Part shown: piece by piece, positions 1-8,231 of the stretch
Layout: each line of letters starts with the position of its first letter
Numbering within the stretch: position 1 is the first letter of the stretch
Source: an uncultured Eubacterium sp.
GTDB lineage: Bacteria; Bacillota; Clostridia; Lachnospirales; Lachnospiraceae
Direction: 5' to 3'
Length of the DNA: 24,987 bases
NCBI GenBank assembly: GCA_910584645.1
Contig: CAJUAU010000035.1
Span: forward strand, 1-24,987
The notes under the pieces: model-generated
What the model saw: the letters and a program-made list of their open reading frames with translations, nothing else
Database searches by the model: none
Told to the model about the DNA's origin: nothing
Program-made: the position numbers and the translations under genes

Positions 1-6
1 CAGAGA

Positions 7-42
7 AAAGCGGTGTTAGGTTTTGTGTCCTAACACCGCTTT
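7..42 (-). terminator. Intrinsic terminator of the leftward nucleoside-salvage operon
   Basis: A perfect inverted repeat has 14-bp arms (7-20 and 29-42) and an 8-nt loop. Read on the minus strand, the stem is followed by TTTCTCT, which fits a rho-independent terminator about 60 nt past the amidohydrolase stop. The plus-strand reading is followed only by TTTGTC, so it may act weakly in both directions. Confidence 0.8.
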
Positions 43-103
43 GTCTACAGTCTGAGCAGAATAATATTTTATTCTGCCGATCTGTCAATTCGATTCCTTC
101 AAA

Positions 104-1381
104 TCAACGCATCCTCTCTATGATCTGGTTCGCTTTTGAATAAATCTGTTCAACATCCTCTCCGATGCCGAACCTGCCATCTTCATAAAGAATTTTTCCG
201 TTTATCATCGTCAGCCTGACATTTTCTTTGCTGCCACTGTACACAAGATTTTTAGTCAGGTTATTTTCCGGCTGCATATTGGGACGGTGCATATCAATCA
301 TGATCAGATCTGCGCATTTTCCCTCTGCCAGGATATCACAATCCTTCAGCCCCATCGTCAGCGCGCCTCCCACCGTGGCCATACGAAGGACATCATCCGC
401 ATCCATAGCTGCTGCGTCCTGTCTGGTCACTTTTTGAAGCACCGATGCCAGGTACATCTCCCGGAACATATCCAGCGCATTGTTGCTGGCAGCACCATCG
501 GTTCCCAGTGCCACTGTAATATTTTTATCGAGCAGCCCGCAAAGATCAGCTATTCCGCTGGCGAGCTTAAGATTGGACGACGGATTGGATACGATCGAGA
601 CACCTTTTTTCTGGCAGATTTCTTTGTCTTTTTCGGACATCCATACACCATGAAAGCCGCCGCCGCCATACTCAAACATCCCAATAGAATCCAGATACTC
701 AAATGGTGAAACATTGTACCTCTCATAACATTCATCAACCTCTCTTTTCGTTTCTGCAATATGGGTATAAACCGGCTGCCGGATGCGATTCGCCATTCTG
801 GCAAGTTTTTCAAGAGTCTCTCCCTTGGTGGTATACTCAGCATGAAACCCGATCTTAGCTGTCACCAGTGGTGAATACTCATTGAGCCGGTAAAATTCCT
901 CCTCTGTTCCTTCTACCGTACCGCCAAAGTCATTCATGCTCCCGCAGAGTACAGTCCGAAACCCAATTTCGGCAGATGCCGCCGCGTGACAGGCATTGTC
1001 CAGATACATGTCAAAATTCGCAGTGATGCCGCTGGAAATATATTCCAAAATCCCCAGCTTTGCCAGAAGCACCTGATCTTCTTTCGTAAGCTTTGCCTCC
1101 ATCGGAAACACCTTGTCATACAGCCATTCCTGCAGAGGCAGATCGTCTGCATAAGAGCGCAGGAAAGTCATGGCAGAATGGGTATGGGCATTTTTGAACC
1201 CTGGCATAAGCAGATTCCTTTCACAGTCAATCTCCCTGTCCCAGCGTATATCCAGGCCTCTTTTCTCATCTCTTTTACCAATATACGTAATCTTTCCGCC
1301 CTGTACCTGCAGCTCACCGTCGATAATATCTTTCCCATCTTCCATCGTAAGTATTCGACAATTAAAAAATCGTATGTTCAT
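104..1381 (-). CDS. mtaD: Amidohydrolase, 5'-methylthioadenosine/S-adenosylhomocysteine deaminase type
   Basis: A 425-residue metal-dependent hydrolase of the TRZ/ATZ group in the amidohydrolase superfamily. Such enzymes deaminate MTA and SAH, and often adenosine, to the inosine forms. The metal-site pattern is complete: HTH motif in NAHTHSAM (H66, H68), then FHAEYT, YTHIAET, the His of GGFHGVW, and the Asp of ALGTDGAASNN. No signal peptide is seen, so it should be cytoplasmic. An in-frame ATG at 1417 would overlap the upstream gene; I chose the ATG at 1381 because GGGGGC lies just ahead of it and the protein then begins MNIRFFNCRILT, the usual beta-sandwich start. It follows the purine nucleoside phosphorylase gene with a 13-nt gap, so the two are probably cotranscribed and metabolically linked. 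Other family members act on guanine or chlorohydroxy substrates, so the exact substrate is an inference; family assignment is firm. Confidence 0.85.
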   Translation of the reverse strand: MNIRFFNCRILTMEDGKDIIDGELQVQGGKITYIGKRDEKRGLDIRWDREIDCERNLLMPGFKNAHTHSAMTFLRSYADDLPLQEWLYDKVFPMEAKLTKEDQVLLAKLGILEYISSGITANFDMYLDNACHAAASAEIGFRTVLCGSMNDFGGTVEGTEEEFYRLNEYSPLVTAKIGFHAEYTTKGETLEKLARMANRIRQPVYTHIAETKREVDECYERYNVSPFEYLDSIGMFEYGGGGFHGVWMSEKDKEICQKKGVSIVSNPSSNLKLASGIADLCGLLDKNITVALGTDGAASNNALDMFREMYLASVLQKVTRQDAAAMDADDVLRMATVGGALTMGLKDCDILAEGKCADLIMIDMHRPNMQPENNLTKNLVYSGSKENVRLTMINGKILYEDGRFGIGEDVEQIYSKANQIIERMR

Positions 1382-1394
1382 ATAGAGCCCCCGT

Positions 1395-2306
1395 CTACAT
1401 ATCATCAATAATGGCACCCGTAGACATCATTTGCTGCTGGGGCGCATCTGTCTTTGTCTGATCTATCATATCCGCTGTCATTTTACTGATAGATTTATAC
1501 ACCAGAAGACGGAATAATGGTGCCATTTTTTCACCAACTTCCGTAACATCCATGTGGTTTAACGGGATCTTGCTGATGCCACATGCCATATTGGAAATAC
1601 AGGAGAGCCCACACACCCTCATGCCCATATGCCTGCCTGCCACCGCCTCAATGGCTGTGCTCATTCCCACCGCATCTCCTCCGAGGATCTGGCACATTTT
1701 GACCTCCGCGCTGGTCTCATACTGCGGTCCTTTCATCTGCACATATACGCCTTCCCGCAAAAGAACATTGCACTCTCTGGCAGACTGACGGATAAATTCA
1801 CACAACTGGGCATCATATATATTCTCCATAGAAGGAAAACGTTTCCCCCATTCCTCTACATTTTCCCCGATCAGCGGAGAAGGCATAAAGCTTCCGATAT
1901 GATCGGTGATCATCATAAAATCACCAGGGCGGTACATCGTATTCAATCCGCCGGCAGAATTAGTCAGAAATAAAATGTCTGCCCCAAGCCTGCGCATGAC
2001 ACGGATCGGAAGTACCACATCACTGATCTCATATCCCTCATAAAAGTGAACACGCCCCTGCATAATGACAACCGGCGTCTCCTGAATATAGCCAAAAACA
2101 AATCTTCCCTTGTGTCCATCAACAGTAGACACCGGAAATCCACTGATATCTGAATAATCAACGGTATCCACAACCTGAATCACGTCAGCCAGCGCTCCCA
2201 GACCACTTCCTAATACAATGGCAACTTTCGGCACAAAGGCTACTTTTGCACGAATCTGCTTAAAACAAATCTCAACTTTTTCATACACTGGATTCAAACT
2301 TTTCAC
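1395..2306 (-). CDS. punA: Purine nucleoside phosphorylase (trimeric, inosine/guanosine type)
   Basis: Splits inosine or guanosine with phosphate into base and ribose-1-phosphate. At about 303 residues it is slightly longer than typical members of this trimeric family. Visible motifs are VLGSGLG (residues 31-37, phosphate loop), GHKGRF (64-69), the GRVHFYEGY segment (84-92), NSAGG (116-120), GPQYETSAE with the base-binding Glu201, and SCISNMACG with Asn239. Glu plus Asn at these sites is the 6-oxopurine signature, so adenosine is unlikely to be a substrate. The start is uncertain: 2306 is a GTG that sits almost on top of the AAGGA ribosome site, whereas the TTG at 2297 has about 10 nt spacing. 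The downstream deaminase would supply inosine-type substrates, including methylthioinosine. Confidence 0.92.
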   Translation of the reverse strand: MKSLNPVYEKVEICFKQIRAKVAFVPKVAIVLGSGLGALADVIQVVDTVDYSDISGFPVSTVDGHKGRFVFGYIQETPVVIMQGRVHFYEGYEISDVVLPIRVMRRLGADILFLTNSAGGLNTMYRPGDFMMITDHIGSFMPSPLIGENVEEWGKRFPSMENIYDAQLCEFIRQSARECNVLLREGVYVQMKGPQYETSAEVKMCQILGGDAVGMSTAIEAVAGRHMGMRVCGLSCISNMACGISKIPLNHMDVTEVGEKMAPLFRLLVYKSISKMTADMIDQTKTDAPQQQMMSTGAIIDDM

Positions 2307-2335
2307 TTCCTTAGTTTTATAATTTAATTATTACT

Positions 2336-2364
2336 ATTGTAACTGTTTTTTCCCTGGTTGTCTA
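2336..2364 (-). promoter_or_regulatory. Promoter of the punA-mtaD operon
   Basis: On the minus strand, TAGACA (2359-2364) and TACAAT (2336-2341) are separated by exactly 17 bp, each one base from the sigma-A consensus. The predicted transcript starts about 25 nt ahead of the punA start codon. Confidence 0.65.
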
Positions 2365-2420
2365 CAAAAAAATGCATACTTTTCCATCTTCTGTAACGTA
2401 ATTTCAAAGACAGCCCTGCT

Positions 2421-3554
2421 TTATACAAACTCGCAAAACACCATGTTGCTGACATCCAGTCCATACTCCGTCAGAAACAGCCAGGTCCCCTGCTGCTTTA
2501 ACAATCCGTATTCAATCAGCTTCCGTATCTGCTGCCCATAAACCTCAAAGGCATTGATCCCAAATAAACGCTGGAATTCCGTCAGTGAGACTCCCTTCGT
2601 TTTGCGGAGACCGAGAAAAAAGAATTCCGACATCAGTGTCTCCCTGTCCAAAATTTCCTCTGGGCCTGCCACTGTTTTCTCCTGCTGGATCCGCGTTGCA
2701 TATTCTGCAGGATCTTCCAGATTGCGGTATCGGATGTTTCCCACCCGGGAACTGGCGCCGAGGCCAAATCCGATGTATTCTCCACCGGACCAGTATTTGA
2801 GATTGTGCCTGCAGGCAAACCCTTTTTTCGCATAGTTGGAAATCTCATACCTCTCATAACCACACCCGGATAACCGTAACCCCGTAGTTTTGTACATCTG
2901 GCGGTCTGTCTCCTCCTCCACCGGCGGCTCATCCCGGTAACGGTCATAAAAAGGGGTTCCCTCCTCAATGATCAGGCTATAAGCGGAGATATGCTCCGGC
3001 TCCAGATGAAGGATCCGGTCCAATGTCCTTTTATAACTCTCCAGGCTCTGTCCAGGGATTCCACTCATCAGGTCTATATTGATATTTTGAAAACCAGCTT
3101 CCCTGGCTTCCTGGAAAGATTTCTCCGCATCTTCATAAGTATGGATCCTCCCCAGCAGCCTCAGTTCTGTCTCTTCGGCCGACTGTACCCCAAAGCTGAT
3201 GCGGTTGATCCCCATATCAAGACAGGCCTCAAAAGCATGCCTGTCCACCGCGCCTGGATTACATTCTATCGTGAATTCACACCCCTCCAGGATGGTAAAA
3301 CGGCGGTCAAGAGCCTCACATATGAGATGCAGCTGGCCAGTAGAAAGGGTACTGGGAGTCCCGCCTCCGATAAATATCGAATCTACCTGGTCTATCTCCG
3401 GAAACCAGCGGTCTGAATGACCGATCTCCCGGGCCAGCCCCCTGACGTACTCCTCCCGCTCCTTCTCCCCTGCCCGCCAGGAGAGAAAATCACAATAATT
3501 ACACTTCCTTAAACAAAAAGGAATGTGAACGTAAATTCCTGCTGGACGATTCAT
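2421..3554 (-). CDS. hemW: HemW, radical SAM heme chaperone (coproporphyrinogen oxidase-like)
   Basis: A 377-residue radical SAM protein. The cluster motif CxxxCxxC is at C14, C18 and C21 in PFCLRKCNYCDF. The residue two places after the last Cys is Phe, not the fourth Cys found in true HemN, which points to HemW, a heme-binding chaperone, rather than coproporphyrinogen III dehydrogenase. Other radical SAM elements include GGGTPS (SAM contact) and the FGVQS strand. The C-terminal third is the HemN_C-type wing domain (FFFLGLRKTKGVSL). The gene starts 3 nt after the lepA stop, the standard lepA-hemW order of Firmicutes, with GAGGA about 10 nt upstream of the ATG inside the end of lepA. Translational coupling is likely. 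Confidence 0.92.
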   Translation of the reverse strand: MNRPAGIYVHIPFCLRKCNYCDFLSWRAGEKEREEYVRGLAREIGHSDRWFPEIDQVDSIFIGGGTPSTLSTGQLHLICEALDRRFTILEGCEFTIECNPGAVDRHAFEACLDMGINRISFGVQSAEETELRLLGRIHTYEDAEKSFQEAREAGFQNINIDLMSGIPGQSLESYKRTLDRILHLEPEHISAYSLIIEEGTPFYDRYRDEPPVEEETDRQMYKTTGLRLSGCGYERYEISNYAKKGFACRHNLKYWSGGEYIGFGLGASSRVGNIRYRNLEDPAEYATRIQQEKTVAGPEEILDRETLMSEFFFLGLRKTKGVSLTEFQRLFGINAFEVYGQQIRKLIEYGLLKQQGTWLFLTEYGLDVSNMVFCEFV

Positions 3555-3557
3555 TGC

Positions 3558-5375
3558 TTATTTATCCTCATCCAGTTTCAGCACGCTCATAAATGCCTTC
3601 TGTGGAATCTCTACATTTCCGATCTGGCGCATCCGCTTCTTTCCTTCTTTTTGCTTTTCCAAAAGTTTCTTCTTTCTGGAAATATCGCCTCCATAGCACT
3701 TGGCAAGTACATCTTTGCGCACTGCCTTGACGGTCTCTCTGGCAATGATCTTGTTGCCTATGGCTGCCTGGATCGGGATCTCAAACAGATGTCTCGGAAT
3801 CTCACCCTTTAATTTTTCACACATCTTTCTTCCCCGCTCATAAGCCGTACTCTCATGGACGATAAAGGACAGAGCATCCACTTCCTCTTTATTGATAAGA
3901 ATGTTTAATTTGACCAGCGTAGAAGGTTCATAGCCTTTTAAGTCATAATCAAAGGAAGCATAGCCCCTGGATCTTGATTTAAGGGAATCAAAGAAATCGT
4001 AAATGATCTCGTTCAGAGGCAGGACATATTTGAGCAGCGCTCTCGTCTCTTCCATATATTCCATCCCAAGATATACACCACGGCGCTCCTGGCAAAGTGT
4101 CATGATCGCACCTACAAATTCGGTAGTCACCATGATCTCCGCGTTGACCACCGGTTCTTCCATATGCTCAATCTCAGAGGGATCCGGAAGATTGGAAGGA
4201 TTCGTCACCTCCACCATTTCCCCATTGGTTTTATAGACACGGTATACCACTCCAGGAGCCGTGGTCACCAGGTCCAGATTGTACTCTCTCTCCAGCCTCT
4301 CCTGGATGACTTCCAGATGAAGCAGCCCCAAAAATCCACAACGGAATCCGAACCCCAGGGCGACGGAAGTCTCCGCCTCAAACTGCAGGGCGGCATCGTT
4401 GAGCTGAAGCTTTTCCAGTGCATCCCGGAGATCCTGATATTTGGCGCCGTCTGCCGGATACAGACCGCAGTATACCATCGGCTGTACCTTTTTATAACCA
4501 GGCAGTGCTTCTTCACAGGGGTTTACCGCATCCGTCACCGTATCTCCTACCTGGGTTCCTTCTACATTTTTCAGACTTGCGGTAATGTAACCCACCATAC
4601 CGGCAGTCAATTCTTCACAGGGGATAAACTGACCGGCGCCGAAAGTACCCACTTCTACCACCTCTTCTTCCATGCCGGTCGCCATCATATGGATCCTTGT
4701 CCCCTTTTTTACTGTTCCGTCAAAAATCCGGCAAAAAATAATAACCCCCTTATATGAATCATAGATGGAATCAAAGATCAGCGCTTTGAGCGGTGCCTTC
4801 TCATCCCCCTGCGGCGCAGGAATCCTGGCTACGATCTGCTCCAACACGTCCTCAATATTCGTTCCCATCTTCGCCGAGATCAAGGGGGCATCCTGTGCCT
4901 CAATACCGATCACATCTTCAATCTCATTTTTTACTCTCTCCGGCTCCGCGCTGGGAAGATCGATCTTATTGATCACCGGCATGATCTCCAGATCGTGGTC
5001 AATGGCGAGATAACAGTTTGCCAGCGTCTGCGCCTCGATGCCCTGGGCAGCATCCACGATAAGTACCGCCCCTTCACATGCCGCAAGGCTCCTTGATACT
5101 TCATAATTAAAATCCACATGTCCCGGCGTGTCGATCAGGTTAAAAATATACTCTTCTCCGTCTTTTGCCTTGTACACGATACGGACCGTCTGAGCTTTGA
5201 TCGTGATCCCCCGCTCCCGTTCCAGTTCCATATTATCCAGTACCTGCGCCTGCATCTCCCGCTCCGTCAGAAGCCCCGTCTTCTCTATGATCCGGTCTGC
5301 CAGAGTGGATTTACCGTGATCGATGTGGGCGATGATACAAAAGTTCCGAATATTTTTTTTATTGATAGTTGACAT
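3558..5375 (-). CDS. lepA: Elongation factor 4 (LepA), ribosomal back-translocase GTPase
   Basis: A translation-factor GTPase that acts on stalled or mis-translocated ribosomes. Starting at the ATG at 5375 the protein is 605 residues, the usual LepA length. The order is: G1 loop AHIDHGKST (17-25), switch region with ERERGITIK, G3 DTPGHVDF, G4 NKIDLP, then domain II, the EF-G-like domains, and the LepA-specific C-terminal domain ending with the family's basic KKKLLEKQKEGKKRM segment. An ATG four codons earlier (5387) is possible: AAGGGAAGGA directly abuts it, while spacing to 5375 is about 12 nt. The longer frame up to 5498 adds residues that do not look like LepA and runs into the divergent gene's promoter. 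hemW follows after 3 nt. Confidence 0.95.
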   Translation of the reverse strand: MSTINKKNIRNFCIIAHIDHGKSTLADRIIEKTGLLTEREMQAQVLDNMELERERGITIKAQTVRIVYKAKDGEEYIFNLIDTPGHVDFNYEVSRSLAACEGAVLIVDAAQGIEAQTLANCYLAIDHDLEIMPVINKIDLPSAEPERVKNEIEDVIGIEAQDAPLISAKMGTNIEDVLEQIVARIPAPQGDEKAPLKALIFDSIYDSYKGVIIFCRIFDGTVKKGTRIHMMATGMEEEVVEVGTFGAGQFIPCEELTAGMVGYITASLKNVEGTQVGDTVTDAVNPCEEALPGYKKVQPMVYCGLYPADGAKYQDLRDALEKLQLNDAALQFEAETSVALGFGFRCGFLGLLHLEVIQERLEREYNLDLVTTAPGVVYRVYKTNGEMVEVTNPSNLPDPSEIEHMEEPVVNAEIMVTTEFVGAIMTLCQERRGVYLGMEYMEETRALLKYVLPLNEIIYDFFDSLKSRSRGYASFDYDLKGYEPSTLVKLNILINKEEVDALSFIVHESTAYERGRKMCEKLKGEIPRHLFEIPIQAAIGNKIIARETVKAVRKDVLAKCYGGDISRKKKLLEKQKEGKKRMRQIGNVEIPQKAFMSVLKLDEDK

Positions 5376-5415
5376 ATTTTTGTGCATTCCTTCCCTTAAA
5401 ATAGAACTGACTTGA

Positions 5416-5444
5416 ATTATATCATAAAGGAAACTTTTTTTCCA
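5416..5444 (-). promoter_or_regulatory. Probable lepA-hemW promoter
   Basis: On the minus strand, a perfect TATAAT (5416-5421) lies 17 bp downstream of TGGAAA (5439-5444), which matches the -35 consensus at four of six positions. It is divergent from the promoter at 5471-5499, so the two directions share a short control region. Confidence 0.55.
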
Positions 5445-5470
5445 CCGTAAAATTGGCAGGCGGGTTAGTC

Positions 5471-5499
5471 TTGCACTTTTACAAAGTTTGATGTACAAT
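5471..5499 (+). promoter_or_regulatory. Promoter of the secreted Ig-like protein gene
   Basis: TTGCAC (5471-5476) and TACAAT (5494-5499) are separated by 17 bp on the plus strand. The predicted leader to the ATG at 5590 is about 85 nt. Confidence 0.6.
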
Positions 5500-5589
5500 A
5501 ATTTTAGTTCGACATTTTATGTGGTGCACATCGGACTGATACAACATAGCGCCGCCCTGTTATTACGATCAGAAAGGAATTTTAGAACT

Positions 5590-6390
5590 ATGAGAATTAC
5601 GAAACGTATCCTGTCACTACTTTTGCTCCTATGTCTCTGTACTTCCCTCTGGATGCCAGATACATCAAGATCCTCTGCGGCTACTGTCCGTATTAACAAG
5701 AAAACTGCGACGCTCCGGGTTGGAAAGACATGCAGACTTAAGGTATACGGCACAAAGTCAAAGATCATTTGGCGCTCCTCTAAAAAAACAGTGGCATCGG
5801 TAAATTCTTCTGGTGTTGTCACCGCAAAAAAAATAGGAACAGCTAAGATCTATGCCAAATTCGGCGGCAGAAAACTGTACTGTAAAGTATCTGTCACAGG
5901 ATCTTCCGCAGACACAAAGGCCGGCGGCCGGCTGAATCCTCTTTCTGCCTATGATGAGCATACGATCAGTTATTATGACGATGGGAAAAAGATCGGAACC
6001 TTTAAGATCAAGCTGGAAACCTTCCAGTCTGGGAATTCGGCCAAAAACCGCGTTCTGAAAAACAAAGAGAATCCCGTTCCCGCCAGCAATCAAGAATACC
6101 TGTATTTCTGTTTTCAGATCAAATATGTCTCTGGCAGTGAAGTGGTAGAGGCAAAGGATCTGTTCAGTTATTATTATAATATATTTGACTCCACAGGAAC
6201 GACGCAGCTGGAAAACATTGACTGGGGCTTTTACTTTGAGCTTATGGAAGACCTGAGCGACGTCACTCTCTCGCCAGGCGCCTCCTCCAAATGCTCCAAA
6301 GCGGTTCTGGTGAGTAAAGGCAGCACTCCTGTGTTGTACCGGATCCGTACCGGAAAAAGTTCCTACACCTGGTTTACTACAGAGAAATAA
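5590..6390 (+). CDS. Secreted protein with one bacterial Ig-like (BIG2) domain
   Basis: A 266-residue exported protein. Residues 1-30 form a signal peptide: basic MRITKR, a leucine-rich core, then an SSAA-type cleavage region. Residues about 32-102 form one BIG2 domain, recognised by the repeating pattern LRVGKTCRLKV, IIWRSSKKTVASV, GVVTAKKIGTAKI and the closing KVSVTGS. The remaining ~160 residues look like a second beta-rich domain, perhaps DUF4352-like, with aromatic-rich strands; I do not recognise it firmly. No anchor or sorting signal follows, so the protein is probably released or loosely wall-associated. I chose the ATG at 5590 because AAAGGA precedes it and it opens the signal peptide; the upstream in-frame extension lacks these. 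The function is unknown. It is the only rightward gene in this part and has no obvious partner. Confidence 0.8.
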   Translation: MRITKRILSLLLLLCLCTSLWMPDTSRSSAATVRINKKTATLRVGKTCRLKVYGTKSKIIWRSSKKTVASVNSSGVVTAKKIGTAKIYAKFGGRKLYCKVSVTGSSADTKAGGRLNPLSAYDEHTISYYDDGKKIGTFKIKLETFQSGNSAKNRVLKNKENPVPASNQEYLYFCFQIKYVSGSEVVEAKDLFSYYYNIFDSTGTTQLENIDWGFYFELMEDLSDVTLSPGASSKCSKAVLVSKGSTPVLYRIRTGKSSYTWFTTEK

Positions 6391-6423
6391 TATGTATTTT
6401 TGAATTCTTATTAAATAACGGTT

Positions 6424-6467
6424 AAAAAAACAACAGCAGTCTGGAAACTACTCCAAGACTGCTGTTG
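6424..6467 (-). terminator. Intrinsic terminator of the ABC transporter operon
   Basis: A 12-bp perfect stem (6431-6442 with 6456-6467) and 13-nt loop are followed on the minus strand by seven T residues (6424-6430). This is a textbook rho-independent terminator about 60 nt past the last small gene. It marks the left edge of the accessory block. Confidence 0.92.
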
Positions 6468-6529
6468 CCCGTATGTAATCAATAATTTAAAACTGTTTCA
6501 TTCTGCGAATCAATTTGGCATTGTCATTT

Positions 6530-6697
6530 CTAATGATAAACGAAAACAGAAAAATTTCTTACCCATATCTGAATCGCTGCGATAGTTCCGCTTCCAATGC
6601 CGATCAAGTACAAAACAACTTTTAGTCCGTTCCGTTTTTTATCCTTTGCAATGGTTGCCAGTACGAAAGCGATAATTGAAATCAGCCAGCAGGGCAT
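6530..6697 (-). CDS. Small two-span membrane protein at the end of the ABC operon
   Basis: A 55-residue protein with two probable transmembrane segments (CWLISIIAFVLATIA and VVLYLIGIGSGTIAAIQIW) separated by a short basic loop, KDKKRNG. I do not recognise a family. Upstream in-frame ATGs at 6721 and 6718 overlap the permease stop but have no ribosome binding site; the ATG at 6697 has AAAGGAG 9 nt upstream, so I prefer it. The gene follows the permease closely and precedes the operon terminator. The position suggests an accessory or immunity-like subunit of the transporter, but that is inference from context only. Confidence 0.6.
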   Translation of the reverse strand: MPCWLISIIAFVLATIAKDKKRNGLKVVLYLIGIGSGTIAAIQIWVRNFSVFVYH

Positions 6698-6717
6698 ATT
6701 CCCACACTCCTTTGTCA

Positions 6718-7368
6718 TCATTCTGCTTTTTTGGATTGAAGAACACCTGCGATCCAAAAAACAATCCCAAGAAAAATAAACCATTCATATAAACTATAGT
6801 TTCCATCATAAGGCACTTCCTGTAGGTTTGTCAACTGTATTTTTCCCAGGACACTTACAAACTTCTCGCTGGAGAAGCGGTAGTTTGAGATTGCTGTGTA
6901 CAGTATAATGATAAACATCGATGCCGTAATACTTTTTGTAAAATAATTCAGAAAATATGCCAGCCCTCCCATAAAGAAGGATATGATCACCAGATGTTCA
7001 AAGAGATAAAGAATATTTGGGGTAAACTGGTAGCCTACATCAATCAAAAATAAGGGAACAAAACAAAATACATTAACCAGCCAGAAGAAAACAGCAGTAA
7101 AGAAGGTTCCCCTGCCCAGCAGCAGTACCTCTCTTCCATTTCCTTCCACATATTCTTTTACGATCATATAGATCCACCAGGTGGATAAAAAGGGAACCAG
7201 CAGAAAACACATTTGCATAATGGCATCGTATAATACACATTCACTGTTTGCAGTCATCAGCCACACACCAAGAGGTATGATACCAAAATAGCCTATGAGG
7301 GGGATCAGAAACATGGTTCTCATTCCCTTGATCTGCAGCCAGATCCTCTCGAAATAATTTTCCAGCAT
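6718..7368 (-). CDS. ABC-2 type transporter membrane protein (short permease)
   Basis: A 216-residue integral membrane protein with about six hydrophobic spans (near residues 20-40, 45-70, 85-110, 120-145, 150-170, 190-208). It has an N-terminal amphipathic segment (LENYFERIWLQIKG) typical of ABC-2 permeases. There is no signal peptide and no soluble domain. It begins 11 nt after the ATPase stop with AGGAGGG ahead of the ATG. Family similarity is by topology and operon context rather than a diagnostic motif. With the ATPase and the large permease next door it probably forms a heteromeric exporter; the substrate is not evident. The end of the reading frame overlaps the possible early starts of the 55-residue gene. 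Confidence 0.75.
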   Translation of the reverse strand: MLENYFERIWLQIKGMRTMFLIPLIGYFGIIPLGVWLMTANSECVLYDAIMQMCFLLVPFLSTWWIYMIVKEYVEGNGREVLLLGRGTFFTAVFFWLVNVFCFVPLFLIDVGYQFTPNILYLFEHLVIISFFMGGLAYFLNYFTKSITASMFIIILYTAISNYRFSSEKFVSVLGKIQLTNLQEVPYDGNYSLYEWFIFLGIVFWIAGVLQSKKAE

Positions 7369-7379
7369 ACCAGTCCCTC

Positions 7380-8231
7380 CTATATTCCTTTGATGGTCGC
7401 CATATATCCGTCTTCGATGGTGGGCTCCAGTATCTCAAAGGATTCTGCCAGACCACCTTGTTCTGCCATCAACACACGGTAATAGACCTCACCAGCTTTT
7501 TCGTATTGCTTTTCAATAAAATAACCGGCGGGCAGTCTGGTCTCCTCACCCTTTTTACAGGCGATCACCTTTCCTGCGGCCTCTTCCGCCAGTTCCTGGC
7601 AGGTTTTTATAGACAGGATCTCTCCCCGGTCCATAACGATCACTTTATCACAGCAGGCTTCGATATCTTCCACGATATGGGTGGAAATGATAACCGTCTC
7701 CTCTCCTCCCAGGGAAGAAATGGTATTTTTAAACCGGATCCTTTCTTCCGGATCAAGCCCTGCTGTGGGTTCGTCAAACAGGATCAGTTCTGGATGGTTC
7801 AACAGTGCCTGGGCAACTCCGACACGGCGCATCATTCCCCCGGATAACTTTCCGCCCGCCTTCTTTAAATTTTCTTCCATGTTGACGGCATGGATGCATC
7901 GCAGGATCTCCTCCTTCCGCTCCTTTTTGGGGATTCCCTTCAGATTGCAGAAATAGTTCATGGAGTCATAGACATTTAGTTCTTTAAAAAGCCCAAAGGA
8001 CTGTGGCAGATAACCAATGTTGGTTTTCTTTTTCTTCTTACTGCTGACTCCATCGATCAGTACCTCTCCTCCCGAGAGGGAGTATAGATTGGTCATGCAG
8101 CGCATGAGCGTGGTCTTCCCGGCGCCGTTCGGCCCCAGAAGGCCATAGATCCCCTTCTCTATCGTACAGCTGATGTTATTCAATACCTGTTTTTTTCCAA
8201 ATCTTTTGGATACATGTTTGACTTCTATCAT
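7380..8231 (-). CDS. ABC transporter ATP-binding protein
   Basis: The motor subunit of the transporter, 283 residues. All nucleotide-binding elements are present: Walker A GPNGAGKTT (33-41), Q-loop Gln77, signature LSGGM (129-133), Walker B LILFDEP (149-155), D-loop AGLD and switch His185 in ISTHIVED. The ~75 residues after about 210 form the C-terminal extension common in ABC-2 exporters of antibiotics and peptides. The start codon overlaps the stop of the large permease gene (ATGA), with GAGG upstream, so translation is coupled. Sequence alone does not separate drug, lantibiotic or peptide export. Confidence 0.92.
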   Translation of the reverse strand: MIEVKHVSKRFGKKQVLNNISCTIEKGIYGLLGPNGAGKTTLMRCMTNLYSLSGGEVLIDGVSSKKKKKTNIGYLPQSFGLFKELNVYDSMNYFCNLKGIPKKERKEEILRCIHAVNMEENLKKAGGKLSGGMMRRVGVAQALLNHPELILFDEPTAGLDPEERIRFKNTISSLGGEETVIISTHIVEDIEACCDKVIVMDRGEILSIKTCQELAEEAAGKVIACKKGEETRLPAGYFIEKQYEKAGEVYYRVLMAEQGGLAESFEILEPTIEDGYMATIKGI

